A program made the position numbers and the translations under genes. A stretch of 64,000 nucleotides of DNA, from NCBI GenBank assembly GCA_946480465.1, contig CAMLJY010000014.1, forward strand, positions 50,679 through 114,678, in the 5' to 3' direction. Below, one piece after another: positions 53,061 through 62,739 of this stretch. Below the pieces are notes generated by a model. The model did no database searches. It was not told where the DNA came from and saw nothing but the letters and a program-made list of their open reading frames with translations. This stretch comes from an uncultured Burkholderiales bacterium. GTDB taxonomy: Bacteria > Pseudomonadota > Gammaproteobacteria > Burkholderiales > Burkholderiaceae. The first letter of the stretch is position 1; every line of letters starts with the position of its first letter.

Positions 53061-55201
53061 AGATCTTTGAGCTGCTGTTCAGCGTCAACTCAAGCCAGCT
53101 CGACAAGCCAGCGAAGCAGCTTGACAAGATTGGCGACGAGGCGAAGGAAGCGAAGCGCGAGGTCAACGGCCTTGGCGACGCACTTGACGCCTTTTCGGGT
53201 CTAGACGGTCCCATCGGCAACGTCGCCGGCCAGATCAAGAACCTCCGTGAGAACGCCAACACGGCGCTTGGTGGTATCCAAGCCCTGACGAGTGGCCTTG
53301 GTGGCGTCGCTGCCTCGGTTGGTCTCGTGACTGGCGCCGTCCTTGGACTTGCTGGTGCTGGCGGCATCGTTGCTGCCTTCAACTTCGCTGGTCCGCTCGA
53401 CGACATCGGCGACCTCGCAGCGAAGCTGGGTCTCTCAGCCGATCAAGCCTCGATCCTTGGTGACCGTCTCGCCGCTGCCGGCACCAGCATCGACGTTTAC
53501 TTCAACTCCATCGACAAGGTCAGCAAGGCGCTTACCAAGGCCGACGAGGAAGGCTCGAAGGCAAACGAGGCGCTTGGCAAGCTGAACATCAACGTCAAGG
53601 ACGGCGCTGACCCCATCAAGACGCTGAACACCCTTGTTGACGAGTACAGCGACAAACTGGAGAAGGGAAAGGTCTCGGCTGACGAGCTTGCATCGCTGCA
53701 GCTCGTGCTTGGCAAAAACTACCGTGAGGTCATCGTTGCCAACAAGGAGGCGCGTGACGCTCAAGAGGAGGTGAACCGCCTTTACGAGATGGGCATCGGC
53801 ATCTCACAGCAGGGCTCCGAAGCCGCTGGTGAGTTCGAGAAGGCCCAGCTCGGCATCAGCCACATCTTCAAGGTGGTGGGCAGCCAGCTCGTGCGAGACA
53901 TCCTCCCGACGTTCACGGCACTCATCAACCAGTTCCGCGAGAGCTACGAGCAAGGTGGCCTCGTGAAGCAGATCTTCTCGGGCATCGCGCTCGCTGCAGA
54001 TGTGCTGATGATCCCGATCAAGGTCCTCATCAACGGCTTCATCGTCCTTGAGACGACGATCATGGCGGTGGGCAAGGGCCTCGCTGGCGTGTTCGCGGCA
54101 ATCGCAACTCGCTCGCTTGATCCCCTGAAGGAGATGAATGCAGAGGTCGAGAAGCTGTGGATGAACGCAGCGGACAAGGTCGAGAAGATCGACCTCTTCG
54201 GCCAGCGCAACAACAGCGACACCGTTGCCGCCCCTCGCTCCATCGAAGTCGGCTCCAGCGCTCCTTCCAAGCCGAAGGACAAGGAGGACACGAAGGACAA
54301 GACAAGCGCCGTCGACCCCTTCTACGTCTCGATGCAGGGCGTCACCGATCTTGCAAAGGTCGAGCAGTACAGGCGCCAGATTGAGCAGCGCGACGCGGCT
54401 GCTGCTGAGCGCGAAACGCAGCGCCTGCTTGGCCTGAAGGCTCGCTACACCGAGCTTCTCGATCCGCTCAACAAGTACACCAAGATGCTCGATGAGGTGC
54501 GGCTGCTTCGCGAGAAGGGCCTGATCACCGCTGAGCAGCAGCTCGACATGGAGCTGGAGATTGAGACCCAGCGTCAGAAGGCGCTTGAGGGAACCAAGAA
54601 GCAGCACGAAGAGACCTTCGACATCATGCAGCGCGTCGGCATGACGGCGTTCCAAGGACTTGAGGACGCCATCGTCTCGCTCGCCACGAAGGGCAAGTTC
54701 TCGTTCAAGGCCTTCGCGCAGTCGATCTTGCAGGACCTGATCCGCATCACCGCGCAGCTCTACATCATCAAGCCGCTGATGGCGTACCTGGGCTTCCCAG
54801 TCGCTTCAGCGAAGGGCAACGTCATCTCGAACGGCTCGGTCGTTCCCTCTGCCAAGGGCAACGTCTTCAGCAATGGCGGTGTGACCGCCTTCGCCAACGG
54901 TGGTGTTGTCTCGCAGCCGACGTTCTTCCCGATGCGTCGTGGCACCGGCCTCATGGGTGAAGCCGGCCCTGAGGGCATCCTGCCTCTCAAGCGCAACAGC
55001 AGCGGCCAGCTCGGCGTCATCGCCTCGGGCATGGGCGGCACGACCAACAACCAGTTCAACATCAACGTCACCGTTCAAGGCGGACAGACCAACGAAGAGA
55101 CGGGCGCCGTCACCGCACGCGCCGTTCGTCAGGAAGCTGAGCGAATTGCTCAGAAGGTCTACAGCGAGAACCGCAAGCGTGAGCGCTTGGCCGTGGCGTA
55201 A
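53057..55201 (+). CDS. Tape measure protein
   Basis: A 714-aa tail-length protein. A charged coiled-coil N-terminus (SQLDKPAKQLDKIGDEAKEA) is followed by hydrophobic stretches (LVTGAVLGLAGAGGIVAAF, ALAADVLMIPIKVLINGFIV) and a lambda-type C-terminal part with FAQSILQDLIRITAQLYI and GGVVSQPTFFP...GLMGEAGPEGILPL. Its length would set a fairly short tail. It overlaps the chaperone long form by ATGA. Confidence 0.93.
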   Translation: MKIFELLFSVNSSQLDKPAKQLDKIGDEAKEAKREVNGLGDALDAFSGLDGPIGNVAGQIKNLRENANTALGGIQALTSGLGGVAASVGLVTGAVLGLAGAGGIVAAFNFAGPLDDIGDLAAKLGLSADQASILGDRLAAAGTSIDVYFNSIDKVSKALTKADEEGSKANEALGKLNINVKDGADPIKTLNTLVDEYSDKLEKGKVSADELASLQLVLGKNYREVIVANKEARDAQEEVNRLYEMGIGISQQGSEAAGEFEKAQLGISHIFKVVGSQLVRDILPTFTALINQFRESYEQGGLVKQIFSGIALAADVLMIPIKVLINGFIVLETTIMAVGKGLAGVFAAIATRSLDPLKEMNAEVEKLWMNAADKVEKIDLFGQRNNSDTVAAPRSIEVGSSAPSKPKDKEDTKDKTSAVDPFYVSMQGVTDLAKVEQYRRQIEQRDAAAAERETQRLLGLKARYTELLDPLNKYTKMLDEVRLLREKGLITAEQQLDMELEIETQRQKALEGTKKQHEETFDIMQRVGMTAFQGLEDAIVSLATKGKFSFKAFAQSILQDLIRITAQLYIIKPLMAYLGFPVASAKGNVISNGSVVPSAKGNVFSNGGVTAFANGGVVSQPTFFPMRRGTGLMGEAGPEGILPLKRNSSGQLGVIASGMGGTTNNQFNINVTVQGGQTNEETGAVTARAVRQEAERIAQKVYSENRKRERLAVA

Positions 55202-55210
55202 GGAGACGAC

Positions 55211-55558
55211 ATGCCAGCAGCACTCCCGCTCACCGACATGATCTCGCAGGCCAGCACGGGCACCTACAAGAACAAGGTGCGAATCGCCCAGTTCGGCGAT
55301 GGCTACGTGCAGGCAGTCGCGGACGGTCTCAACTCGACGATGGGCATGTGGCAGCTCACGTACGAGAACCTCTCCTCCTCTGAGCGAAGCACCCTAAAGG
55401 CGGTGCTCGACGCGGTCGGTAGCTGGGACTACGTCACATGGCAGTCGCCTCTCGACGCTAGCTCGAAAAAGTGGCTCGTCACCGAGGACGGCATCGCTTG
55501 GACAGCGAAGTCCGGTGACCTCTACACCGCCACATTCACTCTGAGGCAGATCCCATGA
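55211..55558 (+). CDS. Minor tail protein M-like
   Basis: A 115-aa protein matching the lambda gpM family (VRIAQFGDGYVQAVADGLN, WDYVTWQSPLDA). It is part of the tail-tip assembly and is followed, overlapping by ATGA, by the gpL-like gene. Confidence 0.88.
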   Translation: MPAALPLTDMISQASTGTYKNKVRIAQFGDGYVQAVADGLNSTMGMWQLTYENLSSSERSTLKAVLDAVGSWDYVTWQSPLDASSKKWLVTEDGIAWTAKSGDLYTATFTLRQIP

Positions 55559-56067
55559 CCGCACCAAGCGCCGACCTCCAAAGCCTCAACCAAGGCAGCG
55601 GCTTCATCACGCTGTGGAAGGTTGATCTTTCCCCAATCGGTGGATCGACCTACTACCTCACCAATGAGGGAGGCAACCCGTCGTTTGGTGGTCAAACCTA
55701 CACGAGCTTTCCAATCGACGGCACTGGATTCGATCAGGTACTGACTGGCAACCAACCGAAGCCAACACTGTCCGTGAGCGACGTTGACAAGCTCTTCTTC
55801 GCTTCGCTTGTGACCCTCGGCGATGCCGTAGGCGGCATGGTGACCCGCTACCGCACGTTCGCGAAGTACCTAGACGGCGGCTCCTCGCCCGATGGCTCGC
55901 GCTACATGAAGGACGTGTACCTCATCGAGCAGAAGACGGCTCACGTCCCCGGCAAGCTGATCACGTGGCAGCTCTCGACGATCTCAGACCGCCTCGGCAT
56001 GTACCTCCCTCGTCGGCAGTTCCTGCAGGACAAGGGCTTCCCAGGTCTCGGCCTGTTCCGCACATGA
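55555..56067 (+). CDS. Minor tail protein L-like, short form
   Basis: A 170-aa protein of the lambda gpL family (FITLWKVDLSPIGGSTYYLT, VGGMVTRYRTFAKYLDGG). Lambda gpL has about 230 residues and a C-terminal 4Fe-4S domain with four cysteines; this protein ends before that domain and has no cysteines. It overlaps the gpK-like gene (ATGA). Confidence 0.82.
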   Translation: MTAPSADLQSLNQGSGFITLWKVDLSPIGGSTYYLTNEGGNPSFGGQTYTSFPIDGTGFDQVLTGNQPKPTLSVSDVDKLFFASLVTLGDAVGGMVTRYRTFAKYLDGGSSPDGSRYMKDVYLIEQKTAHVPGKLITWQLSTISDRLGMYLPRRQFLQDKGFPGLGLFRT

Positions 56068-56801
56068 AGCTGAAGAAGTCCACCGTCTCCAAGTTCGAGA
56101 AGGACGTTCTTGCCCGGTTCCCTCAGGAGGCCTGTGGCTTGGTGGTTGATGGCAACTACATCCCGGTCCCGAACTCATCCCCAGAGCCCACCAGTACCTT
56201 CCGGATTGACCCCCTGCACCTTGTCAAGGCAAGTGCGATGGGTGAGGTGCAGGCCGTGCTTCACAGCCACCCCTACGACAAGGCCAAGCGCCAGAAGTAC
56301 CCACCTGAGTGGGCATCGCAGGAGGACATGGTGCACTGGCTGGCGAACCCCATTCCGTGGGGCATCGTCGCGACGGATGGCGAGGGCATCTCGCCCTTCT
56401 ACTGGCTCGAAGATGACCGAGCGAAGCCGCTGGTTGGCCGCGAGTGGGTTCACGCCACCGCCGACTGCTACGCCCTCGTGCGCGACTGGTTCTGGCAAGA
56501 GCGCGGCGTCGACCTTCCCAACTACGCGCGTGGCCTGGGCTGGTGGGACAGGGACGGCCCCGGAATGATCGAGGAGAACTTCCGCGCCGCTGGCTTCACG
56601 CCCATCACCGCCGACAAGGTGACCGTTGGCGACTGCCTGCTGATGCGCTATGGCACCCGCATCCCTGCTCACTGCGGTGTCGTCGTTAGCACGAACGAGG
56701 TTCTTCACCACCTCTACAACCGCCTGTCTGGAACGAGCAGCCTTGCCAAGCTCGCGTCTGTGACGGTGCGCTACCTCCGCTACACGGGAGCCCAACCATG
56801 A
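56064..56801 (+). CDS. Tail tip protease K-like (JAB-NlpC/P60)
   Basis: A 245-aa protein like lambda gpK. The N-terminal JAB/Mov34 metalloprotease part has GEVQAVLHSHPYDKAK and a later Ser...Asp in ASQEDM. The C-terminal NlpC/P60 part has the cysteine in TADCYALVRDWF and the histidine in AHCGVVVS. It probably processes tail proteins or cuts peptidoglycan during DNA entry. It overlaps both neighbours. Confidence 0.92.
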   Translation: MKLKKSTVSKFEKDVLARFPQEACGLVVDGNYIPVPNSSPEPTSTFRIDPLHLVKASAMGEVQAVLHSHPYDKAKRQKYPPEWASQEDMVHWLANPIPWGIVATDGEGISPFYWLEDDRAKPLVGREWVHATADCYALVRDWFWQERGVDLPNYARGLGWWDRDGPGMIEENFRAAGFTPITADKVTVGDCLLMRYGTRIPAHCGVVVSTNEVLHHLYNRLSGTSSLAKLASVTVRYLRYTGAQP

Positions 56802-57415
56802 TGCGAACCGTCCACCTCATCGGTGCCTACGGCGACCGAATGATCGACCTCGACGCCGACAGCCCAGTGATGCTGTTCCGTGGCCTGCAAAGTCAGGTTC
56901 CGGGCTTCAAGCGCGCCATGCTTGAGCACCCCAACGCCTGCGTTGTGCTATCGAACGACGACCGCACGGAGTTCGAGTGCCTAACCGAGGACACGGCCAA
57001 GTTCACGTTGGGCAAGTGGACGCGCATTCACATCGTGCCGGTAACCGAAGGCAGCTACGGCTTCGCCGAAGTCGCGGCATACATCGCATCGACGTACGGC
57101 ATCAGCGCCGTCTACGCCTACGCCATCACTGCTGTGATCTACATCGCCGCTTACGCCGCGATCAGCCAGATGCTGGCTCCATCACCAGAGACTGGCGGCA
57201 CAAAGGCTGACGAGAACAAGTCCAACCTCTTCGACGGCGTCGAGAACATCACCCGTCCAGGCGGACCCGTTCCCATCGTGTACGGCAAGCACATGGTCGG
57301 CTCGACCGTGCTCGCGTCCGACCTTTCAACGACAGAGATTCCATACGTACCGCCTGAGCCAGACGTGACAAGTCCGCCTGAGGAAGAGTGGCAATTTGGA
57401 CACGGAGGTTCATGA
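56798..57415 (+). CDS. Tail assembly protein I-like
   Basis: A 205-aa protein of the lambda gpI family with a hydrophobic central segment (ISAVYAYAITAVIYIAAYAA) and the conserved NLFDGVENITRPGGPVPIVYG near the C-terminus. It acts in tail-tip assembly between K and J. Confidence 0.88.
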   Translation: MMRTVHLIGAYGDRMIDLDADSPVMLFRGLQSQVPGFKRAMLEHPNACVVLSNDDRTEFECLTEDTAKFTLGKWTRIHIVPVTEGSYGFAEVAAYIASTYGISAVYAYAITAVIYIAAYAAISQMLAPSPETGGTKADENKSNLFDGVENITRPGGPVPIVYGKHMVGSTVLASDLSTTEIPYVPPEPDVTSPPEEEWQFGHGGS

Positions 57416-60400
57416 GCATGAAAGCAATCAAGGGAGCATTCGGCGGCGGCGGTGGAGGTGGTGGCACGGAAGCGCCAAACACGCTGCGCGCATCGACCAC
57501 GCTCAAGGTACTTGACGCCCTTTGCGAGGGACCCGTCGAAGGCCTCATCGGCGGTGCGAAGGGCATCTACCTCGACTGGACTCAGCTCCAAGCGTCGAAC
57601 GATGAGTACAACTTCCCTCGGGTAGCGTGGGACTTCCGCAGCGGGCTGCCAGTTCAGGACTACATCCCAGGCTATCCGTCAGCGTCCTCTCCAGTAGGCA
57701 TCAATACGGTGGTTACGACAACCACGCCAGTGGTCCGCACATCACCATCGACCGCTGACTCCTCTGACGTGACGATCAACACGCCACAGGGCATGCTTGA
57801 GTTCGATGGTGGTGACCAGAAAGGCTCGTCGGTCACGTACACCATTGAGACGAAGCTGACTAGCTCGGGCACCTGGGCAAACCTGCAGACCTTCACCATC
57901 GAGGGTAAGACGGGCAACCCTTACGAGCGCACGCACAGCATTCCGCGCCCTGCTGGCACAGGCGACTGGGACATTCGCGTAAGCCGCGTGACCCCCGACG
58001 CCACCACCAATTCAGTTCGCAATCAGATTAGCTGGCTTCGCCGCACCGACAAGGCAGAGATCCAAGAGGAGTACGAGAACACTGTCATCACGGCGATGTC
58101 CGTTGATGCTGAAGCGATGGGCGGCCGGATTCCGCTGCGGGGCTACCTGCTCAAGGGCCTCATCGTCAAGATTCCGTCTAACTTCAACGGTGAAACGCGC
58201 GTCTACACGGGCACATGGGACGGCACCTTTACCACTGGCTGGACCGACTGCCCTGCTTGGTGCCTGTACGACCTCATCACGAACGCGCGCTACGGCGCGG
58301 GTGAGTTCATCACCGAATCGCTGGTCGACAAGTACAGCTTCTACGACGCCTCGGTCTACTGCGCTGAGCAGGTGGACGACGGCAACGGCGGCACCGAGCC
58401 ACGCTTCTCGCTGAACTGCATCATCAAGGACCGCGACGAGGCACAGAAGTGGTTTGCCACCCTCGCCGGCACGATGCGCTCGAACCTCATCTGGGTTGAC
58501 GGTCTACTCACCGTCGTGCAGGACCGCCCCGAGGACGCTGTCAAGCTCATCACCAAGGCCAACGTCATCGACGGCTTGTTCGAGTACAGCGGCACGTCCA
58601 TCTTCAACCGACACACCGCGTACAACGTGACGTGGAACGATCGCGCCGACCGTCACTTCCAAAAGGTCACGTCGCTCGACGCCACCACAGCGGCTGATAT
58701 CGCCCCCTCCTACGTCACAGCCCTGTCGTCCGCTCAGGACCGCTACGGTTACGTGCCCGCTGACATCGCGGCCTACGGCGCGACCACCCAGGGTCAGGCC
58801 ATTCGCCACGCGCTGTGGGCGCTGGACACCGAGCTGACGCAGACCGACGCCGTTCGGTTCAAGATGTCGCTCAACGGCTTCGCGCTGCGTCCTGGCGACA
58901 TCGTCAACATCTACCAGGAAGACTACGCTGAGGTCGCTGGCTCCGGTCGCATCGTCTCTGGCTCAGGCACGTCCTACGTGCTAGACCGCGCGGTGACCCA
59001 CGGCGGCGCGAATGAGCTGTCGGTTCTGCTGGCTGATGGGGTGACCATCGAGACGCGAGCCGTCACCGGCGGCTCGGGCGTCAACGTGACCATTGCGTCG
59101 CCCTTCAGCCAGTCGGTTCCTGCTGGTGCTGACTTCCACTTCATCACGACCGTCGAGGCCCGTCCCTTCAAGATCATCTCGATCAAGGAGGACGAGAACC
59201 TCACCGTCGCAGTTGAAGCGCTGTTCCACGACCCGGCGAAGTACGACCGCGTCGAGGAAGGCATCTTCATCCCGCCTCCCACCTACACCAACACCGTCAG
59301 CGGAACTGTCGGACCCCCGAGCAACCTCGTCATCACCGAGCTGGGTCGCCCAGCCGACAACAGCGTCTACCGCAACCTCCTGCTTTCGTGGGACCCACCG
59401 ACCGTGGGTGTCGCCGCGTACTACACGATCCACTACCGCAAGGACGGCGGCAACTGGGAAATCGCCACGCCTATCAGGTCGCCCGTGCTAGAGGTGCCCA
59501 ACCTCGCCCCAGGCACCTACGACCTGAAGATCTACTCGGTCTCAATCCAGGGCAACCAGTCCGCCACATCGCTCGACGACACATACACCATTGACGTTGC
59601 AGGCGGCTCGTCCGACCTTGAGGCTCCAACGAACCTTCAGCACGACATCACCGCGTCGACGACAGCGTTCGAGGGCAACGAGATTCCGCTGCGCTGGACC
59701 AACCCTGCTACGCAGGCCGACATGCTCACCGCAGCTCTGATGGACTTCGAGGTGCGCGTCATCGACCCCGACGACGACACCATCCTTCGCACTGCCTACT
59801 TCCCTGCGGTGGCCGCTGGCGCCGTGCAGCGCGGCATCTACGACTACGCGTCGAACGTTGCCGATGGCGGTCCACGTCGCTCAGTGAAGTTTGAGGTTCG
59901 CTGCCGCGACACGAACTACAAGCTGTCCGCGCCTGCGACCGTCACGATGACGAACCCAGCACCTGCAGTGCCGGACAACATCACGACCTTTGCGATTCCA
60001 GAGGGCATCGCGCTTTCGTACGACCCCGTGTCCGATGCGGACAAGGCTGGCTACGTCGTTTGGGCAGACACAACCCCAGGCTTCACACCGTCTGCCAGCA
60101 ACCGGCTCGTGCTTGGCAACGTCACGCAGCACACCTTCACTGCGCTTCCGGCTTCGACGACCTACTACTTCCGCGTTGCTGCTTACGACACGTTCACCAG
60201 CGACGCTGCTCTTGAGACGGGCACAGGCCTGAATCTCTCTGTTGAGGACAGCGTCACCACGCTCAGTGCGACCTCGTCTACCAACACGGGCTACGTGGTC
60301 GCCTACAAGCGATCAGCGACCGCTCCGACCGACAACCCAGGCGACGTGACGTTCACCTTTGGCACGGGGATCACAACCCCTGCCACCGATGCGCTTGCCA

Positions 60401-62646
60401 ACGGGTGGACAAAGACGATCCCAGCATCCGACGGCAATCCGCTCTACATCATCGGTGCGGTAGCTGGCGGAACTGGTGCCACAGACACGGTGCTGGCCGC
60501 AGAGTGGGACGACCCGATCCTGATGGTCAACGACGGCCTGGACGGCATCAACTACACAACGGTTCACCTGTACCGGCGCACCGCTACCAACTCGGCACCG
60601 TCGCTTACGGGTACGACACCCGCGAACGACCTCACATACACATTCTCGACCGGAGCAATGACCGGCACGCCGCCATCTGGCTGGTCGCTCACCATTCCTG
60701 GCTCAGGTGGTGCATACCTCTGGCGAGTCGATGCTCTTGCGTCGAGCAGCACTGCGACTGACGTGATTCCGTACACCCGCTGGTCGACGCCGTACCTGTT
60801 TGCCTCAGACGGCGCGAATGCAGTCTCGTACTGGCTGCAGACCTCGGCCGCTGCCGTACAGAAGTCGCTCTCGAACGTCTTCACACCAACGACGCTTTCG
60901 GTCACTGGCCGCACGTCCAGCGGTTCGTCCGTGTCGAACTACGCGGGCCGGTTCATCATCGCCACATCTACGGATGGTTCGTCATGGACCGACCGCTACA
61001 CGTCGGCGTCCAACGAAAGTTCCTACGTCTGGACCATCACCCCCAGCTCGACGAACTTCATCCGTGTTCGGCTCTACGAAGCAGGTGGAGTGACGAACCT
61101 GCTGGACGAGGAAATCGTTCCGACGGTGAGCGAGGGTGCGGTTGGTGCTGATGGCAAGGCAGCTATCACGGTTGTCGTACAGAACGACAAGGTTACGCTG
61201 CCAGCCGACAGCGCCGGTACGGTGTCCAGCTACTCAAACTCGGGCGCCTCAATCAGCGTCTATGAAGGTGGGACGGCGCTGATCTACAACTCGTCGATCC
61301 CGGTTGGCGCTCCAGGCAAGTTCACAGTGGGCACACCGACGGTCACGAACGGCACCATTACCGTTCCGTCCCCCTCATACAGCGGCCTCAGCACAAACAC
61401 GGCAACGGTCGGCAACTCATCAAGCATGACGACAGACACCGCAACGATTCGGTGGCCGATCACCATCTACCGTCTCGACGGCAGCATCGACTCGGTCACC
61501 TACTACGCGACGCAGTCAGTGGGAAAGGCCAAGCAAGGAGCGACTGGTTCAACGGGCTCAACGGGCAACACCGGAGACAGCGTCCGCTACGCCTACGCGC
61601 TCTTCACTGGTTCTCCCGGTTCCGTCACATGGGATGTCGGCTCTACGCGAACGGTATCAGGTGACACCCTTCCGGGTAGCTCAACGGTGTCCAACCCAGA
61701 CGCTGCTTCGATCTGGACCGCTACACCACCAACTCCGTCGGCTGGTCAATCGGTGTGGGTCGCGTTTGGCAAGTACCGCATCGCCACGAACGACACGGTG
61801 TGGGACAGCCCCATCCTCAACACCCTGAGGGTGAACCAGCTCTCGGCGATCACGGCCGACATGGGCACGCTTACTGCCGGAACCATTGACACATCGGGGT
61901 GGATTCGAGCGCAGGGCAACACCTCGCTCAGCGTCCCGTTCTTCGGAGGCTCTGTCACACGCACTGCCGCGGTCATCTCCAATACCTCGCTCGGTGCTCA
62001 AGTAGGCCTGTACGGCAACTCAACATCCACGAGCGGCTTTGGGGTTATGGGTGCCAATGCAACCGGCTACTCAGGGGGGTCATACGGCGTAGGCGTCTAC
62101 GGCGAGGGTGGCATCGGCGTCCAGGGCTACGCTCTGAACACGTCATCGATTGGTGTCTTTGGAACGATGGGCTCGTCGCTCACCATCGGCAAGGCGGGCT
62201 ACTTCGGTCTGAACGGCAATTCGAACAGCGGCGCCATCGGAGTTGAGATTGATGCGTCGAACCAGAACCAGAAGGCGCTGACGACTCAGGGCGGCAAGAT
62301 CGAGTTCAACGGCGACGGCTCGACGCAGGAGATGCGGCTCAAGACCTCCGTGCGCGGAAGCTCGGTGGGCTACGGCGTGATGCACGCGATGTCGTCGACC
62401 AACTACCAGATCAACCTGACCAGCTCTGGAAACGCAGGTGGTTCGGCAAGCGTCACCTCGCTGGACATCACGATGTCTACAGGCAACGTGGCAGTGCGTG
62501 GTCTCTCGCTGACCAACATGACGGTCGGCACGGGTGCCGCGACAGCGACGTTCTCTGGAACCAACAAGCCCGGCGCCAACACGTCCAACACCTGGGTCAC
62601 GATGGTCATCAACGGTACGACCTACTACATCCCTGCTTGGACATGA
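57412..62646 (+). CDS. Central tail fibre / host-specificity protein J-like
   Basis: A 1744-aa protein; the ATG with CACGGAGGTTC before it is coupled to the preceding stop. The N-terminal half is the conserved gpJ tip domain (ALCEGPVEGLIGGAKGIYLD, GYLLKGLIVKIPSNF). Fibronectin type III-like modules follow (PPSNLVITELGRPADNSVY, EAPTNLQHDITAS), then repeated beta modules. Near residue 1370 is a short collagen-like run of Gly-X-Y triplets (GATGSTGSTGNTG). The glycine-rich end (GVGVYGEGGIGVQGYA and after) probably binds the receptor. J decides which cells are infected. Confidence 0.93.
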   Translation: MSMKAIKGAFGGGGGGGGTEAPNTLRASTTLKVLDALCEGPVEGLIGGAKGIYLDWTQLQASNDEYNFPRVAWDFRSGLPVQDYIPGYPSASSPVGINTVVTTTTPVVRTSPSTADSSDVTINTPQGMLEFDGGDQKGSSVTYTIETKLTSSGTWANLQTFTIEGKTGNPYERTHSIPRPAGTGDWDIRVSRVTPDATTNSVRNQISWLRRTDKAEIQEEYENTVITAMSVDAEAMGGRIPLRGYLLKGLIVKIPSNFNGETRVYTGTWDGTFTTGWTDCPAWCLYDLITNARYGAGEFITESLVDKYSFYDASVYCAEQVDDGNGGTEPRFSLNCIIKDRDEAQKWFATLAGTMRSNLIWVDGLLTVVQDRPEDAVKLITKANVIDGLFEYSGTSIFNRHTAYNVTWNDRADRHFQKVTSLDATTAADIAPSYVTALSSAQDRYGYVPADIAAYGATTQGQAIRHALWALDTELTQTDAVRFKMSLNGFALRPGDIVNIYQEDYAEVAGSGRIVSGSGTSYVLDRAVTHGGANELSVLLADGVTIETRAVTGGSGVNVTIASPFSQSVPAGADFHFITTVEARPFKIISIKEDENLTVAVEALFHDPAKYDRVEEGIFIPPPTYTNTVSGTVGPPSNLVITELGRPADNSVYRNLLLSWDPPTVGVAAYYTIHYRKDGGNWEIATPIRSPVLEVPNLAPGTYDLKIYSVSIQGNQSATSLDDTYTIDVAGGSSDLEAPTNLQHDITASTTAFEGNEIPLRWTNPATQADMLTAALMDFEVRVIDPDDDTILRTAYFPAVAAGAVQRGIYDYASNVADGGPRRSVKFEVRCRDTNYKLSAPATVTMTNPAPAVPDNITTFAIPEGIALSYDPVSDADKAGYVVWADTTPGFTPSASNRLVLGNVTQHTFTALPASTTYYFRVAAYDTFTSDAALETGTGLNLSVEDSVTTLSATSSTNTGYVVAYKRSATAPTDNPGDVTFTFGTGITTPATDALANGWTKTIPASDGNPLYIIGAVAGGTGATDTVLAAEWDDPILMVNDGLDGINYTTVHLYRRTATNSAPSLTGTTPANDLTYTFSTGAMTGTPPSGWSLTIPGSGGAYLWRVDALASSSTATDVIPYTRWSTPYLFASDGANAVSYWLQTSAAAVQKSLSNVFTPTTLSVTGRTSSGSSVSNYAGRFIIATSTDGSSWTDRYTSASNESSYVWTITPSSTNFIRVRLYEAGGVTNLLDEEIVPTVSEGAVGADGKAAITVVVQNDKVTLPADSAGTVSSYSNSGASISVYEGGTALIYNSSIPVGAPGKFTVGTPTVTNGTITVPSPSYSGLSTNTATVGNSSSMTTDTATIRWPITIYRLDGSIDSVTYYATQSVGKAKQGATGSTGSTGNTGDSVRYAYALFTGSPGSVTWDVGSTRTVSGDTLPGSSTVSNPDAASIWTATPPTPSAGQSVWVAFGKYRIATNDTVWDSPILNTLRVNQLSAITADMGTLTAGTIDTSGWIRAQGNTSLSVPFFGGSVTRTAAVISNTSLGAQVGLYGNSTSTSGFGVMGANATGYSGGSYGVGVYGEGGIGVQGYALNTSSIGVFGTMGSSLTIGKAGYFGLNGNSNSGAIGVEIDASNQNQKALTTQGGKIEFNGDGSTQEMRLKTSVRGSSVGYGVMHAMSSTNYQINLTSSGNAGGSASVTSLDITMSTGNVAVRGLSLTNMTVGTGAATATFSGTNKPGANTSNTWVTMVINGTTYYIPAWT

Positions 62647-62667
62647 TGCGCTGAAGCCGCCCCGTCC

Positions 62668-62699
62668 CTAAATACGGTCACAACTTCTGGAGTGACCGT
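62668..62699 (+). promoter_or_regulatory. TAAATA-hairpin element 12
   Basis: CTAAATA at 62668-62674, followed directly by ACGGTCAC (62674-62681) and GTGACCGT (62692-62699) with a 10-base loop AACTTCTGGA; the loop edge holds a ribosome site (TGGAG) for the leader frame at 62701. Confidence 0.65.
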
Positions 62700-62700
62700 T

Positions 62701-62739
62701 ATGGTGCCCAGCACGTCTTCTGAGGGGGTCCGCTCGTGA
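62701..62739 (+). CDS. 12-codon leader peptide, coupled to next gene
   Basis: ATG at 62701 directly after a hairpin; the frame encodes MVPSTSSEGVRS and stops with TGA that overlaps the GTG start of the next gene (GTGA). A short coupled frame right after an element 12 hairpin suggests that its translation opens or controls the downstream start. Whether it is translated is not proven. Confidence 0.5.
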   Translation: MVPSTSSEGVRS

